64,000 nucleotides of DNA, taken from Muricea muricata. Taxonomy: Eukaryota; Cnidaria; Anthozoa; Malacalcyonacea; Plexauridae. The notes below the pieces were generated by a model, which was not told the DNA's origin, made no database searches, and worked only from the letters and a program-made list of their open reading frames with translations. Of the stretch, positions 12,347-22,497 are shown one piece after another. Each line of letters opens with the position of its first letter. Positions within the stretch are counted from its first letter, which is position 1. The translations under genes and the position numbers were made by a program. The DNA lies in assembly GCA_963855995.1 (NCBI GenBank), contig OY979717.1, positions 71,621,602-71,685,601 of the forward strand, read 5' to 3'.

Positions 12347-13901
12347 TATTCGGAATTACTTTAGTCTTATTTTATACTGTATTTGTAGTTTTACAGCATC
12401 TACCCAAGTTGTGACATTATATTACATATAATTAGATCTAATCATAAAACAAGATGGCAAATAGCAGGATCTTTTTGTCTCAAATATTAACAATCTCAAC
12501 ATTCTTTTCAAATTCCATCTCCCTTTAAAAGTAATAATATCTGACTTATATAAACTTTAAATATCAAAAGCTTTCTAGTACCTATCTGTGTATCTGTATG
12601 TATTGTGAAAAAATGCCAGTTTCATACAAAAAATATGCAGAGTGAAAAATATCAGACATACTGATATTTTTTATTCAATATATTTTCAATATTGCAGCAG
12701 CATATTTAGGTATTAATTAGTAATTGTGTACAGTTTATAATTTTAAAGCATAATTTCAAGAAATTGAGGAACAACATAGAGAAGAGTCAAAATGGAGGGA
12801 CACGATTACCAATGGTCTTTTTTCAAGGATGCATATGACTGGGATCAAAGAAACAGTTCATTGACCATTCATGAGAGGTTAACTGAAAAGCATTTTGTAC
12901 TAGGTTATGCCTGCAAAATGCGAAATCATCTAGCTATCGATGTGTTAAACAAGCGTATGCTTTTCTTGATGGAGGTATAAAAAATCAATTATAAATGCAC
13001 AATTTGTGTTACGTCTTGCATGGAGTCAGATTCTACCTGTTCTTAAGGAAAATTTCTAAAGACTAAGAATTAATTTTGTGTTTGTTATAAATAACTAATT
13101 ATAAATAACTTTTTTAAAACCTGTTGAGCTGCAACGTGCCCCATTGCACCCGAAGCTCTGCAGCTTATATAATGGGGTTAATCAAAATGTGTGACAATGT
13201 TTCCTGTTGACACATTGAGCTGCAGAAAAATATGCCCCAGTGTGCCCTACTTATTTCTATTTGATACTTGTCAAGTGCCAGATGATTTTACTCATCAATG
13301 GGAAAGCACTGCAGCCTAATTAGATTTTAATATTTGTGTAGGCATACAGAAATTCTGTTAATGAAGATTGTGCACTGAAGTTAAAAATGACGGTTGATTT
13401 GCTTGAAGCTTCAAGCACCATGATTGAAGTGTTTGAAGACCCAAAGCCAATTACTAGCACTGATGATAGCCGACTTCGTCAGCTTGATGTTCCTCTTGCC
13501 TGGTTCACGAAGTGGAAAGAATCTGTCATGTCCAAGGCATATGCACCAGGAATTACAGGCAAAATGCTTTTGTCAGATAAGTTACGCTTTGATTTATCGT
13601 CAATGGTTTTAGGCTTCAAGAGCCTCTGTGAAGTAGTTATTGCTAAAAGTGGATCTATTGTACCAGCAACAACCAACAGTAATATTGTTGAAAATATCTT
13701 TTGCCAGCAACGAGGACACAACGGCCAAAATACAAATCCTAATTATTACCAGTATTGTCACACAATGAATGGGATTATTCTTGGACAGCAAACCACCACA
13801 AAAAAATGTAATACAGGAAGTGTTACAAGTTTTCCATTTTTTGTTAATGAGAAGCTGGTGAGAAAATGAACATTAAACACATACTTACAGTAGAATAAAA
13901 A

Positions 13902-16750
13902 TTACTTTGATTTGAACCTTTTATGCCAATCTAATACTTGTTTTTCCGAAACATCAAATTGAATGGCCCTTTCTGCTGATGTCGACCTGTAATCCTGCTC
14001 GTGATCACATTTAAGGATTTCAAGTTCGCTTGGTGTCGGTCTAAATCTCTTTCTGGTAATTATTGCTTTGGGGTGGGTAGTGGTAGTAGCTGTTGATGTG
14101 CATGGTTCTGCGTTGTCACCTGAAATATAAAATAATAAAATATTTGTGCAGTATAGGCATGTGTAGTATTTCTGTAATAATTACCATACATGGGGAGATT
14201 ATTACGAAAGTCAGCAAATTATACAATTATCAGTACTACAAGCCAGAAAATATTTATTGTTTTCGTACCTTCTTGATTTTTCACAATTGTGCTTGAGTTT
14301 GAACTGACACGTTGTGGGAAACCGCGTATTTTGTGGATTGCCTTTTTTAGAGCTTCAGCAAGTATTTTTTTGCTGGAACTGGAATTGTAAACAATGCCGT
14401 ACAGATCAAGCAGCATTTTTAATTCATCCTTTTTGTTAACTCTGGATTCGAAAATATGTGGGAGTTTAGCAATCATTGCTTTCAACAAGATATGCGAGGT
14501 ATGCCGCATGTTGCTGTTATCATTAAGGATGGTATCTATATCAACTTTTCCACCTTTCAACTCTTGTTTCTTTGATTTTAGTAGTACTTTCTTTCTATGG
14601 GCTTCAGTTTTTTGTAATTGTGTGTCTCTTCGGACATTTCTCAAAAACTGTGCTCCAGCCATGTTCATGCAGTGTTCTATTATATCTTCATATATCTTAT
14701 ATAGTGTCACAGTAGCTGTGTCTGCAGGGAACAAATCTAACCACTTAGATCTTAGACTGTCAGATCCCTTCAACTCGTTGGTAGTTTTTTTCTAGTACGT
14801 CACTTTTAAATTGTTTAAGTTTTGCCATGTTTAGTAATGTCACCCGTTTCTCTTCAATCTCCAATGCAAGAAGGTAAACGTCATCTCTGATTGAGGTAAG
14901 TCCCCTATTTCTGAACTGTCTAGATTCAGTGACGGTTAATGTTTCTGCATATTGTGAGTCTTTCCCTAATACATCAGACGATGTGGTTAATGATCCTAAT
15001 AACTTCTTTTCCATGTAACAATTAAATGACGACGATCGTACGGATGGATTTGTTGAGCACATCTTAGACCTCATGTCTGCTCTACATTTATTTCGTTGTT
15101 TTGCAATAGCCCAGGCCATGCAGTATCTTATTTTACCCCTACTCTCTGCTGGCATTTCTTTAACACTGACATGATTCATGCTTTCCTGAGGAGATGAACT
15201 TTCAGGGTCTTTTGTTTCTACGATTTTATGAATGATAAATGTCTTGATTCCACTTAAGATTTCAGTTTTTAAGCAAAGATGGGCTACGGATAACTGCTCA
15301 GGTACAGTGCTTAGAACTGACGCAAATTCGACTGTGACGTTGTTGCTTGTAAACAATGTATGCATCTCGCCAAAAAGGGATGACATTTTTTTCTTTCTAC
15401 CTTATGTTCATTCTCTGCAAGCATACAGTCTTTAATCTTTTCATATATACGGTTCCACTGGACTCTTAAAAACTTTTGAAATATTTCAAAACAATCAGTT
15501 GACATGAGAATGTCAATAGCAGCATTAATATCATTGACCAATAGTCTATTTTCATTCTTTGCCACCCTTAATGAATTCATTCTTCGTACTAAAGTCATCA
15601 CTTGGACTTGCCAAATCATCCCTACAATCAAGATCTTCAAGCAGTTCATCCAAGTCAATGATGTTAGTACTGCGTAATTCAGGACTGCAATCTTCATGAA
15701 AAAAAGAACTAATCACTTTTCTATCTCATTATCTTCATCCTCTGAAATATCAGATATGTTAGATATTTGTTCCCGAGTTGACTGATTTTGTTGCTGTAAA
15801 ATACACTCATCATCATACTCTGACTTGCAACAACACTGTGTAGAAGCTAATACACATGCATTAGATGACTGTGCTTTGTCATAAAAGTCTTCAACAATCT
15901 TGGGTGGTTTTATCATGTTGGCATTATTAAATCAAACCAATGAAAGACCAGATGGGTCTTTTGCTCTAGAAATTGCAACATACATTTGTCCACTAGTAAA
16001 CTCGTTACCACAATGGACTTCCAAGCAAGGTAGCGTCATTCCCTGAGATTTGTGGGCAGTAATAGCCCAGCAGAGCTTAAGTGGAATCTGAGTTCTTGTT
16101 CCAATGAGTTTGATAGGATCATCTTTATCTTTCACTGATAGTGTGACAGGCTCAACAGTCATTGTGGCAACATTGTCAAATTTAACCATAGGGAAGTTAT
16201 CAGTTGAAAAGCTTGTCACAATTCCAGTCAAACCATTCACAAGTTCTTTGCTGAGGGTTGTAACTAGCATCACCTTAGCTCCAACCTTTAGTTGCAATAC
16301 TTGGGAAAGGGTCAGATATCTAGAAATTGTAAAATAAATAAGTGTTTAAGCTTAAAAAATATAAAAACTGTGATAACATGTCAACAGTATATTTATGGTG
16401 CATTCTGATCAACTTGTGTCTTCCTGGAAATTATATATTATTAAAAACTGCACACTGAATTCAATATTCTTCAAGAGGACAATATAAATATATTTTATAA
16501 TAGTCGATTATGTTGTATGTAATAGTAATAGGCCATTCCATTTAATGTCTGCACCCCCCCCCCTGTGGATGAGGTTTTCTGAGGGGTTGCTTGAAAGCAA
16601 CTTCTGGAGGGTTATGACTGCAGGCGCCCTTTGATCTTTGCAATTTTTCTGAGGGGTAAGGTGAAAAATTCCAAATTTCTGAGGGGTATTTTGTCTCCGC
16701 ACTTTGATCTTTCTTTCTGAATGGTTAAAAATTTTTAAAGCTCATCCACA

Positions 16751-16791
<41 letters not shown>

Positions 16792-17999
16792 TGCGTGCGT
16801 GCGTGCACACGTGCGCGCGTGCGTGCGCACGTGCGCGCGTGCGTGTGTGTGTGCATGCGTGCGCATGCGTGCGCGTGCTTGCGTGCGTGTGTGAATATTA
16901 AACGGAATGCCCGAATACTATGTAGTTTCATTACAATACAATCATGAATGAGTGTTCTTCTTGACCTGCAACTAATCTTTTTGGCACACCAGACAATATT
17001 GCTTAAGTCGCCCACACTTACTGGTGTCCACAAATACTGTACCATTGATAAAATATTCTGTTGTGCCATACCGCAAACATGGCCAAGTGAAGAATTTGAG
17101 AGGTGTGATTTGCCAGTGATTTAATAGAGAAATTATGGCGTGCGAAATGTCTATATCAAATACCGGTACTGCATTTACAATATCTAATATCCTACCTGCT
17201 TAAAACATTTTTATTTCCAACGTCACATGCCTTTCTTACATACATTTCACCAAGAAGTGGCTCTAATTTCTCAAAGTTGTAATAATCCACATCGTCATTG
17301 AGTTGATATATTCTAACAACATGGTCTACCCCAAAGTTTTTTGAATCAACAGGCCTTGCCAGGGCTTTTGCAAATTATCTGCTCGTAGAGATACAGCGAC
17401 CAATTCTTATTTCATTTAGAAATTATATAAAGTCGTCATCATGCTGTCTCTCTATTTTATCCAGAATAAAAGTATGAGGGAATACTTTGTTCCACACGCG
17501 ACTGGTAAATGCAAAATTTCTGGCGTCGTCGTTCATTGGGTTTGGTACCGGAGGGAGCTGATAAAAATCCCCGGACCCTATGACCTGAATTCCACCGAAA
17601 TGATGCGTCTTTTCTCGTAACGTTCTTGCAATAAATTCAATTGAGTCAAATACCTTGTTGCTTAACATAGAAACCTCGTCAATCATCAGAAGGTCTACAT
17701 TTTTCCATCGTTCAACAGCATCGCTGTTACGTTTCACTTCCTCTAGTAGCAAATAAGACGAGCTTCTGCCTTCTTTAATACCGACGAATGAATGTAATGT
17801 TGTTGGTTTAAGATAACTTAGAAGATTCTGGCACGCAATTCCTGTCGTGCATGTGAAAAAAATTTTTTTGCTCGATTTAAAAAAGTTGTGAATATGTGCC
17901 AACAAAAATGTTTTTCCTGTGCCAGCATTGCCTGTTACAAAAGCATTATGACCTTGCAAAATGACATCGAACGCTTGTTGTTGATCCACATTCAAAGCC
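13902..17999 (-). pseudogene. PIF1-like helicase with C-terminal homeodomain-like exon
   Basis: Second gene of the P-like transposon. Exon ~17,999-17,196 carries the helicase N-terminus: Walker A 'GNAGTGKTFLL', Walker B 'LLMIDEVSML' and 'IGSGDFYQLPP'. A ~0.9 kb intron follows. Exon 16,319-14,269 carries the helicase C-terminus ('ITAHKSQGMTL', 'YVAISRAKDPSGL') and then about 500 residues of charged, Ser-rich and helical sequence of unknown role. Exon 14,119-13,902, joined in phase, ends with a homeodomain-like block ('RKRFRPTPSELEIL', then 'VSEKQVLDWHKRFKSK'). Frame breaks near 17,425, 15,715, 15,580, 15,385 and 14,765, and stops near 17,350 and 15,930, make this copy a pseudogene. PIF1 enzymes unwind DNA 5' to 3'; here it may aid excision-gap repair or copying. 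A promoter-side exon above 18,000 may exist (18,267-18,500). Confidence 0.75.
16751..16893. repeat. (GT)n / GTGC alternating repeat, Z-DNA-prone
   Basis: About 140 bp of strictly alternating purine-pyrimidine sequence (GTGTGT, then GCGTGCGTGCGC and similar). It lies in the intron of the helicase gene. Open frames across it are artefacts of the repeat. Confidence 0.9.
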
Positions 18000-18477
18000 C
18001 TATATGTAATGTAAAACCGCTAAATATGTAATATGATATTACTCGACCATAATTGGATACATACTTACATAATGATTTTAAATTTTTTTCCCAAAAAATG
18101 GCTTTGTGTATAAGTTTAATCTGGTAAAGTATTTACATAATTCTGCGAAAATTGTGCATAATTTAATTTTAACGTTCTTAAAATTGACCCCCCCCCCCGT
18201 CTGAGTTTAGAATTAACTACATTAGGTCCAGTCAAGTCGGGGCATTCATGCAAGGAAAAGTCGCGATTAAAAACTATAGCAATTTAAAGAGTCCGTGGGT
18301 TTTATTTCACAAAATTTTTTAGTAGGTATATGCTTTAGCCTAAGACATATCATGCAGCCGAATTTCAAGGTCAAATTCGTTTTAACTAGCATATATGGCT
18401 TCAAACGAAAAAACATTTTCGTATTACAGTTTCGTCCCTTGTCATTTTTCTTATTTACAGCGCGTGCAAAATATTCA

Positions 18478-18679
18478 TTCGGCATATGCTCGGCTTGCCG
18501 TCGGTAACACACTATGTTATAGTTAAATGAAGTATGCAATATTCCGAAAATGCGAAATGTAAATATAATATAAAATTAAATATATTATAGCGCTTTTTCG
18601 TTGGTATTTTTAAGGTAAGCAAATATATAAAATCAAATAAAACAAATATCAGTCTATCTCGATGCATGGGCTCCCTATG
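18478..18679 (-). repeat. Right terminal inverted repeat of P-like transposon
   Basis: Reverse complement of 7,040-7,240; ends ...GGGCTCCCTATG and is followed by the second ATTTTAC (18,680-18,686). Confidence 0.9.
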
Positions 18680-18686
18680 ATTTTAC

Positions 18687-19177
18687 GTTTCGACTGTAAA
18701 TAGGTCATAGGTGTTCCCTAAGTCCCTCCTTACCACCATCTCATAAATTGATACCAAGCTTGGTGTGTGGATAATAGCCTCAGGGAAAACGCGCATAAGG
18801 CCTGTTTAAGTGACCTTCACAAGAATCCACTTATTACTAAAGATACCTTATTTTGCTAGATATCTTGTATTGCAAGGATTAAAGCAGTAACTAACCTTTG
18901 CCGTGATCGCTGCATGATGTTTTTCATCATCTGAATTTGTATTAGACTCCATCAAAATCATCTGAATTTGCATTAGAGTCTGAATTTGTACTTATACTGC
19001 ATCGTAATAACTCCATCATAACAATAATATATGTACACACGATAAAAGTTTTTAATTAGGTCGAATGCTTAAAAGTTCCGGATTATCCCAGTCTTTGTTT
19101 TGTTGTTGTGTGTATGATTCAGATTTAATGTGCTGTATAAAGGTATTAAAAGACATATTGAACAAGAGAGGACTGAG
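18687..19177 (-). other. No gene; short LINE RT remnant at right end
   Basis: Mostly featureless. On the reverse strand at ~19,100-19,177 a short stretch reads 'LSPLLFNMSFNTFIQHI', a reverse transcriptase block like those at 53.8 and 20.5 kb. Confidence 0.45.
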
Positions 19178-19228
<51 letters not shown>

Positions 19229-20700
19229 GAAACTTTATTTCTTAATCATTAATATACACAACTACAATGATAAGCCTCACTTAAAAGGTAGTTTACCAGT
19301 GTCTACTTGAACTGAAGTTACATATAACAAATTTTTTGCATAGAAAAGAATAACAAACGATTACGCTGGTTATATTGACATTAGAATAGCATAAACTTGT
19401 AGGCTGGACTCGAATCCGAAAGCAAGTTCAAGAAAGTATAAACAGTTTTTCCCAATTGTTAAGAGAAGATCTGGTCGAAAACTATCACCAGTGACAATAG
19501 ATAAGTTCATAAAGCCAAGTAAATCAACATATGGTATCGAATTCTGAACAGCAGTTAGAGTTGACGCGAGGAAGTTTAAAACAGAATTGTGTCGCTATGT
19601 AAACCAGCCTTTGTCTAAATATGTCTTACATCTAGCAACTACGTGAAGAAGCGCTTCGGGTTGTAAGCAGGTAGCGCAATTAGAGGTGGATGATAGTCCC
19701 CATTTTAATAGGTTTTTACACGGTGCAGAGTTTTCGAGAATATTGCAAAAGAATGAGGCTAGTGAGACAAGATGGTTTTGAAGTCTTGGTAAATGTCGTA
19801 CTGTATGTTCTTATTGGTTCTTATGACCGCCCACAGATTTTTGATGTCTTCATTTGGAGAATATTTTAGCGCTATTCGAGAAACAGTTTGAGATTGGATA
19901 TACTTTGTCGAAGGGAGGATGATGTTGAGACCAAATTTATTTTGTGCAAGTAACACATTGCTGAGAGTTGCGGATACGGAAAGCTCGAGCCATTTTCGGA
20001 TGTATTTCGATGCAATACGGTCTAAAGTATCGCTAATCCAGGTCATAGATATATCTAAAACAGTGAAGTCCCGGGAGATCTTTGAAAGCAAGTAACGACT
20101 GTAAAAAAGGATTTTATTGTTCGGATGAAGCGGCAATTCATCAATTTTGCTCATGATGTCACTAAAAAGTCGTACATTTCTGATTTATTTTTCTCTCCGG
20201 ACAATTAAAATAGCGGCCCAAGTAACGAAAGGACTTGCCCATTTCTATTCGGGGTACAAGACAGTTGTTGACAAAAAGTTTAGTTTGTCAACACGTATAA
20301 TCATATTAGCCCATTGGCACCATATTGTAAAACGATTTAGGAGGATTTGATTCTCCTTTTCTTGGCTACTGATGACAGCGGCATCGTCTGCAAACTGGAA
20401 CCAATGGATTGGATTGCATGGAATACCGGTTTTTCCTAATTTCTAAAATCCAAGTTGTCGGTAGTGTTCAGGTTTTATATGCTGGACAAACGTATTAAAG
20501 GATGTGTTAAAAGTAGACTGAGGCAATCTCCATGGACGACGCCGCGATCAAGTGTAATGAATCCGAGTATTGAACTTTTCAGTTATTACAGAAGTTTGGA
20601 AGCCAGTATAAAGGCTATTGATAAGGGTGGTCGGGCACATGGTCGGGAATGTGATCGTATTGTAGGACTTCTCGAGTGAGATTGTCATGAACTTCGCCGA
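19178..20700 (-). pseudogene. Non-LTR retrotransposon, 3' half, decayed
   Basis: A (TAA)n tract at 19,178-19,227 is the 3' tail on the reverse strand. Upstream in the reading direction, 19,759-20,154 is the ORF2 C-terminal part ('LPLHPNNKILFYSRYLLSKI', 'KYIRKWLELSVSATL', 'FGLNIILPSTKYIQSQ'). From 20,160 to ~20,700 come broken reverse transcriptase blocks including 'FADDAAVISSQEKENQILL' (catalytic Asp pair) near 20,390. Several frame changes and stops show a dead copy. The C-terminal sequence is of a type I associate with cnidarian LINEs. Confidence 0.75.
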
Positions 20701-21743
20701 ATGCGTTTTTTTTTAAATCGAGCAGTGTAATAACAACAGATCGTTGCTTAATACGCGCTACGTTAATATGTGCCATCTGAGCTGTAGTATGTTCTAATGT
20801 TTCTGATAGTTGTGGAGTAAAACATTTCTGGATGTTTTGCTCTATGTACTTGTTTTCAGCAAGATATTGATAGGTTTTATTGCGAAGACATGAAATAAAG
20901 ATCTTTAATGGTATACAGTGCGAACCATGGTACTAGTTTTATAGGATATTTATGCCGCACGTATTCAAAATGAGCAGTGGTATTCATTAAAACTTACGAA
21001 CATCAAAACAAAGTTGTAAGAAGATCTTTGCGATGTTGATATTTGATGTTAGTCACATGACTAAAAAAATATGACGTTGTTCAATATTTGAGGTGGACCA
21101 CGCTATTAGTTTCAAAAATATGATAACACGATAGGACGTCGTTTTTAACTTAATTGGAAGTGGAAACGACATTCTTTAAGTAAAAACAACATAGGTAACA
21201 ACAAGAGAATGTTTTAGTTAGAAAATAAACGAATTTGGTGTCATAGTTAAAGGATTTTTCAACGAATACGTGAAACGGCGGAAAAGAGGGATTCTCGACT
21301 TCTAAAATGGATAAGAATGAGAGGTATTAGGCGTTTGAAGGAGAACTGCTCGTAAATTATTATCACCAACGTCTATCAACATTTTTAGAAAGTCTGCTTT
21401 GCCATATATCTTCAAAACTAGCAATGATGGATTCCTGGTAAGCAATAATAATTCTAAAAATATAACGTAACTACTGTCATGGAAGAAACGCTTGAAACTG
21501 GATTAAGCAAAAAGTGCATGAAGTAGCACAACAAGTCGAGACAGACAAGTCGAGATCAACATGATAATGCCCTAATGCTGGGAAAAGGAACTTCTGATGA
21601 AAGGTTTTAGGTGCCTGCCGAAGAAGTGGTAGAACGATCATTTAGATCCGTATAATAGGCAACCAACATGTCTTCATATGTGCCTAAATGTGCAAAACGT
21701 TTACTTTACTACTTTTTTGTTGACTTCTTAGCCTCGCCGGTCA
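20701..21743. other. No gene seen
   Basis: About 1 kb of AT-rich DNA between the LINE remnant and the Polinton. I see no open frame with recognisable motifs, repeat ends or RNA gene. Confidence 0.4.
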
Positions 21744-21749
21744 CATACC
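21744..21749. repeat. Polinton target site duplication, left (CATACC)
   Basis: Identical to 42,207-42,212 just outside the right terminus. Confidence 0.92.
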
Positions 21750-22104
21750 AGTAGTCTATGTTACCCACTGAAGGTCACCCCATACGCCAGGAGGCGACAA
21801 ATTCCCATTTTTCGCACTTTTGAGCGATGGTTTTTAAAATCGTCATTTTATACCCCTCAAATCCTGCTGGGTCTCCCAAGTTTACTTCCGGTCACCTCAA
21901 ATCCTGCTGGGTCACCCAAATCCTGCCGACAAAAATTTTCAAGATGGCGTCAGGAAAATTTAAAAAAAATATTTTTGTCAATTTAGCAAAAAATTCCTTA
22001 AAAAATTTTCATAAGGAATTTTGTAGTCCACTTCATCCGTTGTAACATGAAGTATTTCTATGTCATCAAAAAAAAATCGAGAAAATATTTTTTTCCATTT
22101 TCAT
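21750..22104 (+). repeat. Polinton left terminal inverted repeat
   Basis: About 355 bp match the reverse complement of 41,848-42,206 with few differences. Each repeat holds two direct copies of a CTCAAATCCTGCTGGGT unit (near 21,857 and 21,896), possible binding sites for the terminal protein or integrase. Confidence 0.92.
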
Positions 22105-22179
22105 AAAAAATATTTTTGTATAATGCTATAAGAAAAAAACCAAAAAAAATATTTTTGTATAATGCTATATAATAAAGTT

Positions 22180-22443
22180 ATGGATGGTAATTACACCAAA
22201 AGTGCGTTAATTTCATTAGCAAAAGACGCTCATATTAAACATTATGGGAAGCTTACCAAGCACGAGCTTGCAGAGAGACTAGGGATTCAATTAAATGAGA
22301 AGAAAAGACCGTACAAACGCGGCATTGAAATTTGCAAAACAAACGAGAGGTTTCCAAGTATGGCCCAAGCCGCGAAGGCGTGTGGTACATTCCCTGCACA
22401 GTTGTATGCGATGGTTGTGAATGGCGAAGCAAGATTTCTATAA
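22180..22443 (+). CDS. Small protein with SAP-like and NUMOD1-like motifs
   Basis: An 87-residue product from the ATG at 22,180 (an in-frame ATG lies 18 bases upstream, very close to the TIR). Residues ~5-35 (SALISLAKDAHIKHYGKLTK) look like a SAP-type helix-extended-helix DNA-binding motif. Residues ~50-85 (FPSMAQAAKACGTFPAQLYA) resemble NUMOD1, the DNA-binding module of homing nucleases. It is the first gene inside the left end. A role in DNA binding, perhaps at the termini or in transcription, is inferred. An AT palindrome (22,443-22,460) overlaps its stop. Confidence 0.55.
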   Translation: MDGNYTKSALISLAKDAHIKHYGKLTKHELAERLGIQLNEKKRPYKRGIEICKTNERFPSMAQAAKACGTFPAQLYAMVVNGEARFL

Positions 22444-22497
22444 TTTTTTTTAAAAAAAATGAAAAAAAATTCATGTAATAAATAAGACGTTGAAACA

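Larger units (their letters stand above)
10660..12375. mobile_element. Palindromic MITE interrupted by a Tc1 copy
   Basis: GACTAAAGTAATTCCGAA (10,671-10,688) recurs inverted at 12,350-12,367. Inside, GTGTGCATAATTAGACTTTA starts a ~40 bp arm (10,692-10,731) that recurs inverted at 10,740-10,778. Removing the Tc1 insert at 10,783-12,346 brings the arms together into one ~150 bp palindrome. The outer ends of the MITE are approximate. Confidence 0.7.
7664..13869 (+). pseudogene. P/THAP9-like transposase gene, intron-containing, decayed
   Basis: Cut-and-paste transposase gene of the surrounding element. Visible coding blocks: 7,664-7,945, an N-terminal region possibly of winged-helix (RFX-like) type; 7,988-8,707, a Cys/His-rich region then a basic coiled-coil-like part ending RWHPM; 9,108-9,393, 'RLCLSVWNRSPEAYSEL' and 'GGIILDEISIQ' with the first catalytic Asp; ~9,828-9,904, 'LVGFVSLGQENDDIEEL'; ~10,062-10,383, 'CCCDGGSANRSF' with the second Asp; ~12,767-12,975, 'QWSFFKDAYDWDQRN' and 'KMRNHLAIDVLN'; 13,342-13,869, 'NIVENIFCQQRGHNG', the C-terminal acidic block. 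The same blocks appear in the transposase at 60-61.7 kb. A TGA near 10,129 and a frame break near 12,790 inactivate it. The first exon and exact splice sites are uncertain. Confidence 0.8.
7040..18679. mobile_element. P-superfamily-like DNA transposon, 11.6 kb, two genes
   Basis: A complete element. The ends read CATAGGGAGCC... and ...GGCTCCCTATG, flanked by the 7 bp duplication ATTTTAC (7,033-7,039 and 18,680-18,686). CA-N-R-G termini with a 7-8 bp duplication are, as I recall, the pattern of the P-element superfamily, and the + strand gene is a P/THAP9-like transposase. A second gene on - encodes a PIF1-like helicase with a homeodomain-like C-terminus. The two genes converge and their stop codons lie about 32 bases apart. 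Both are decayed. Introns hold a hairpin, a MITE with a Tc1 copy inside, and a GT-rich repeat. Subterminal inverted blocks (GCCCCGACTT near 7,357 and its complement near 18,235) extend the symmetry inward. Confidence 0.88.

Noticed and set aside
16704-17069. Open frames of ~65-114 codons rich in VCVCVCV or HTHTHT
   Set aside because: Produced by the GT/GC alternating repeat on both strands; no coding evidence.
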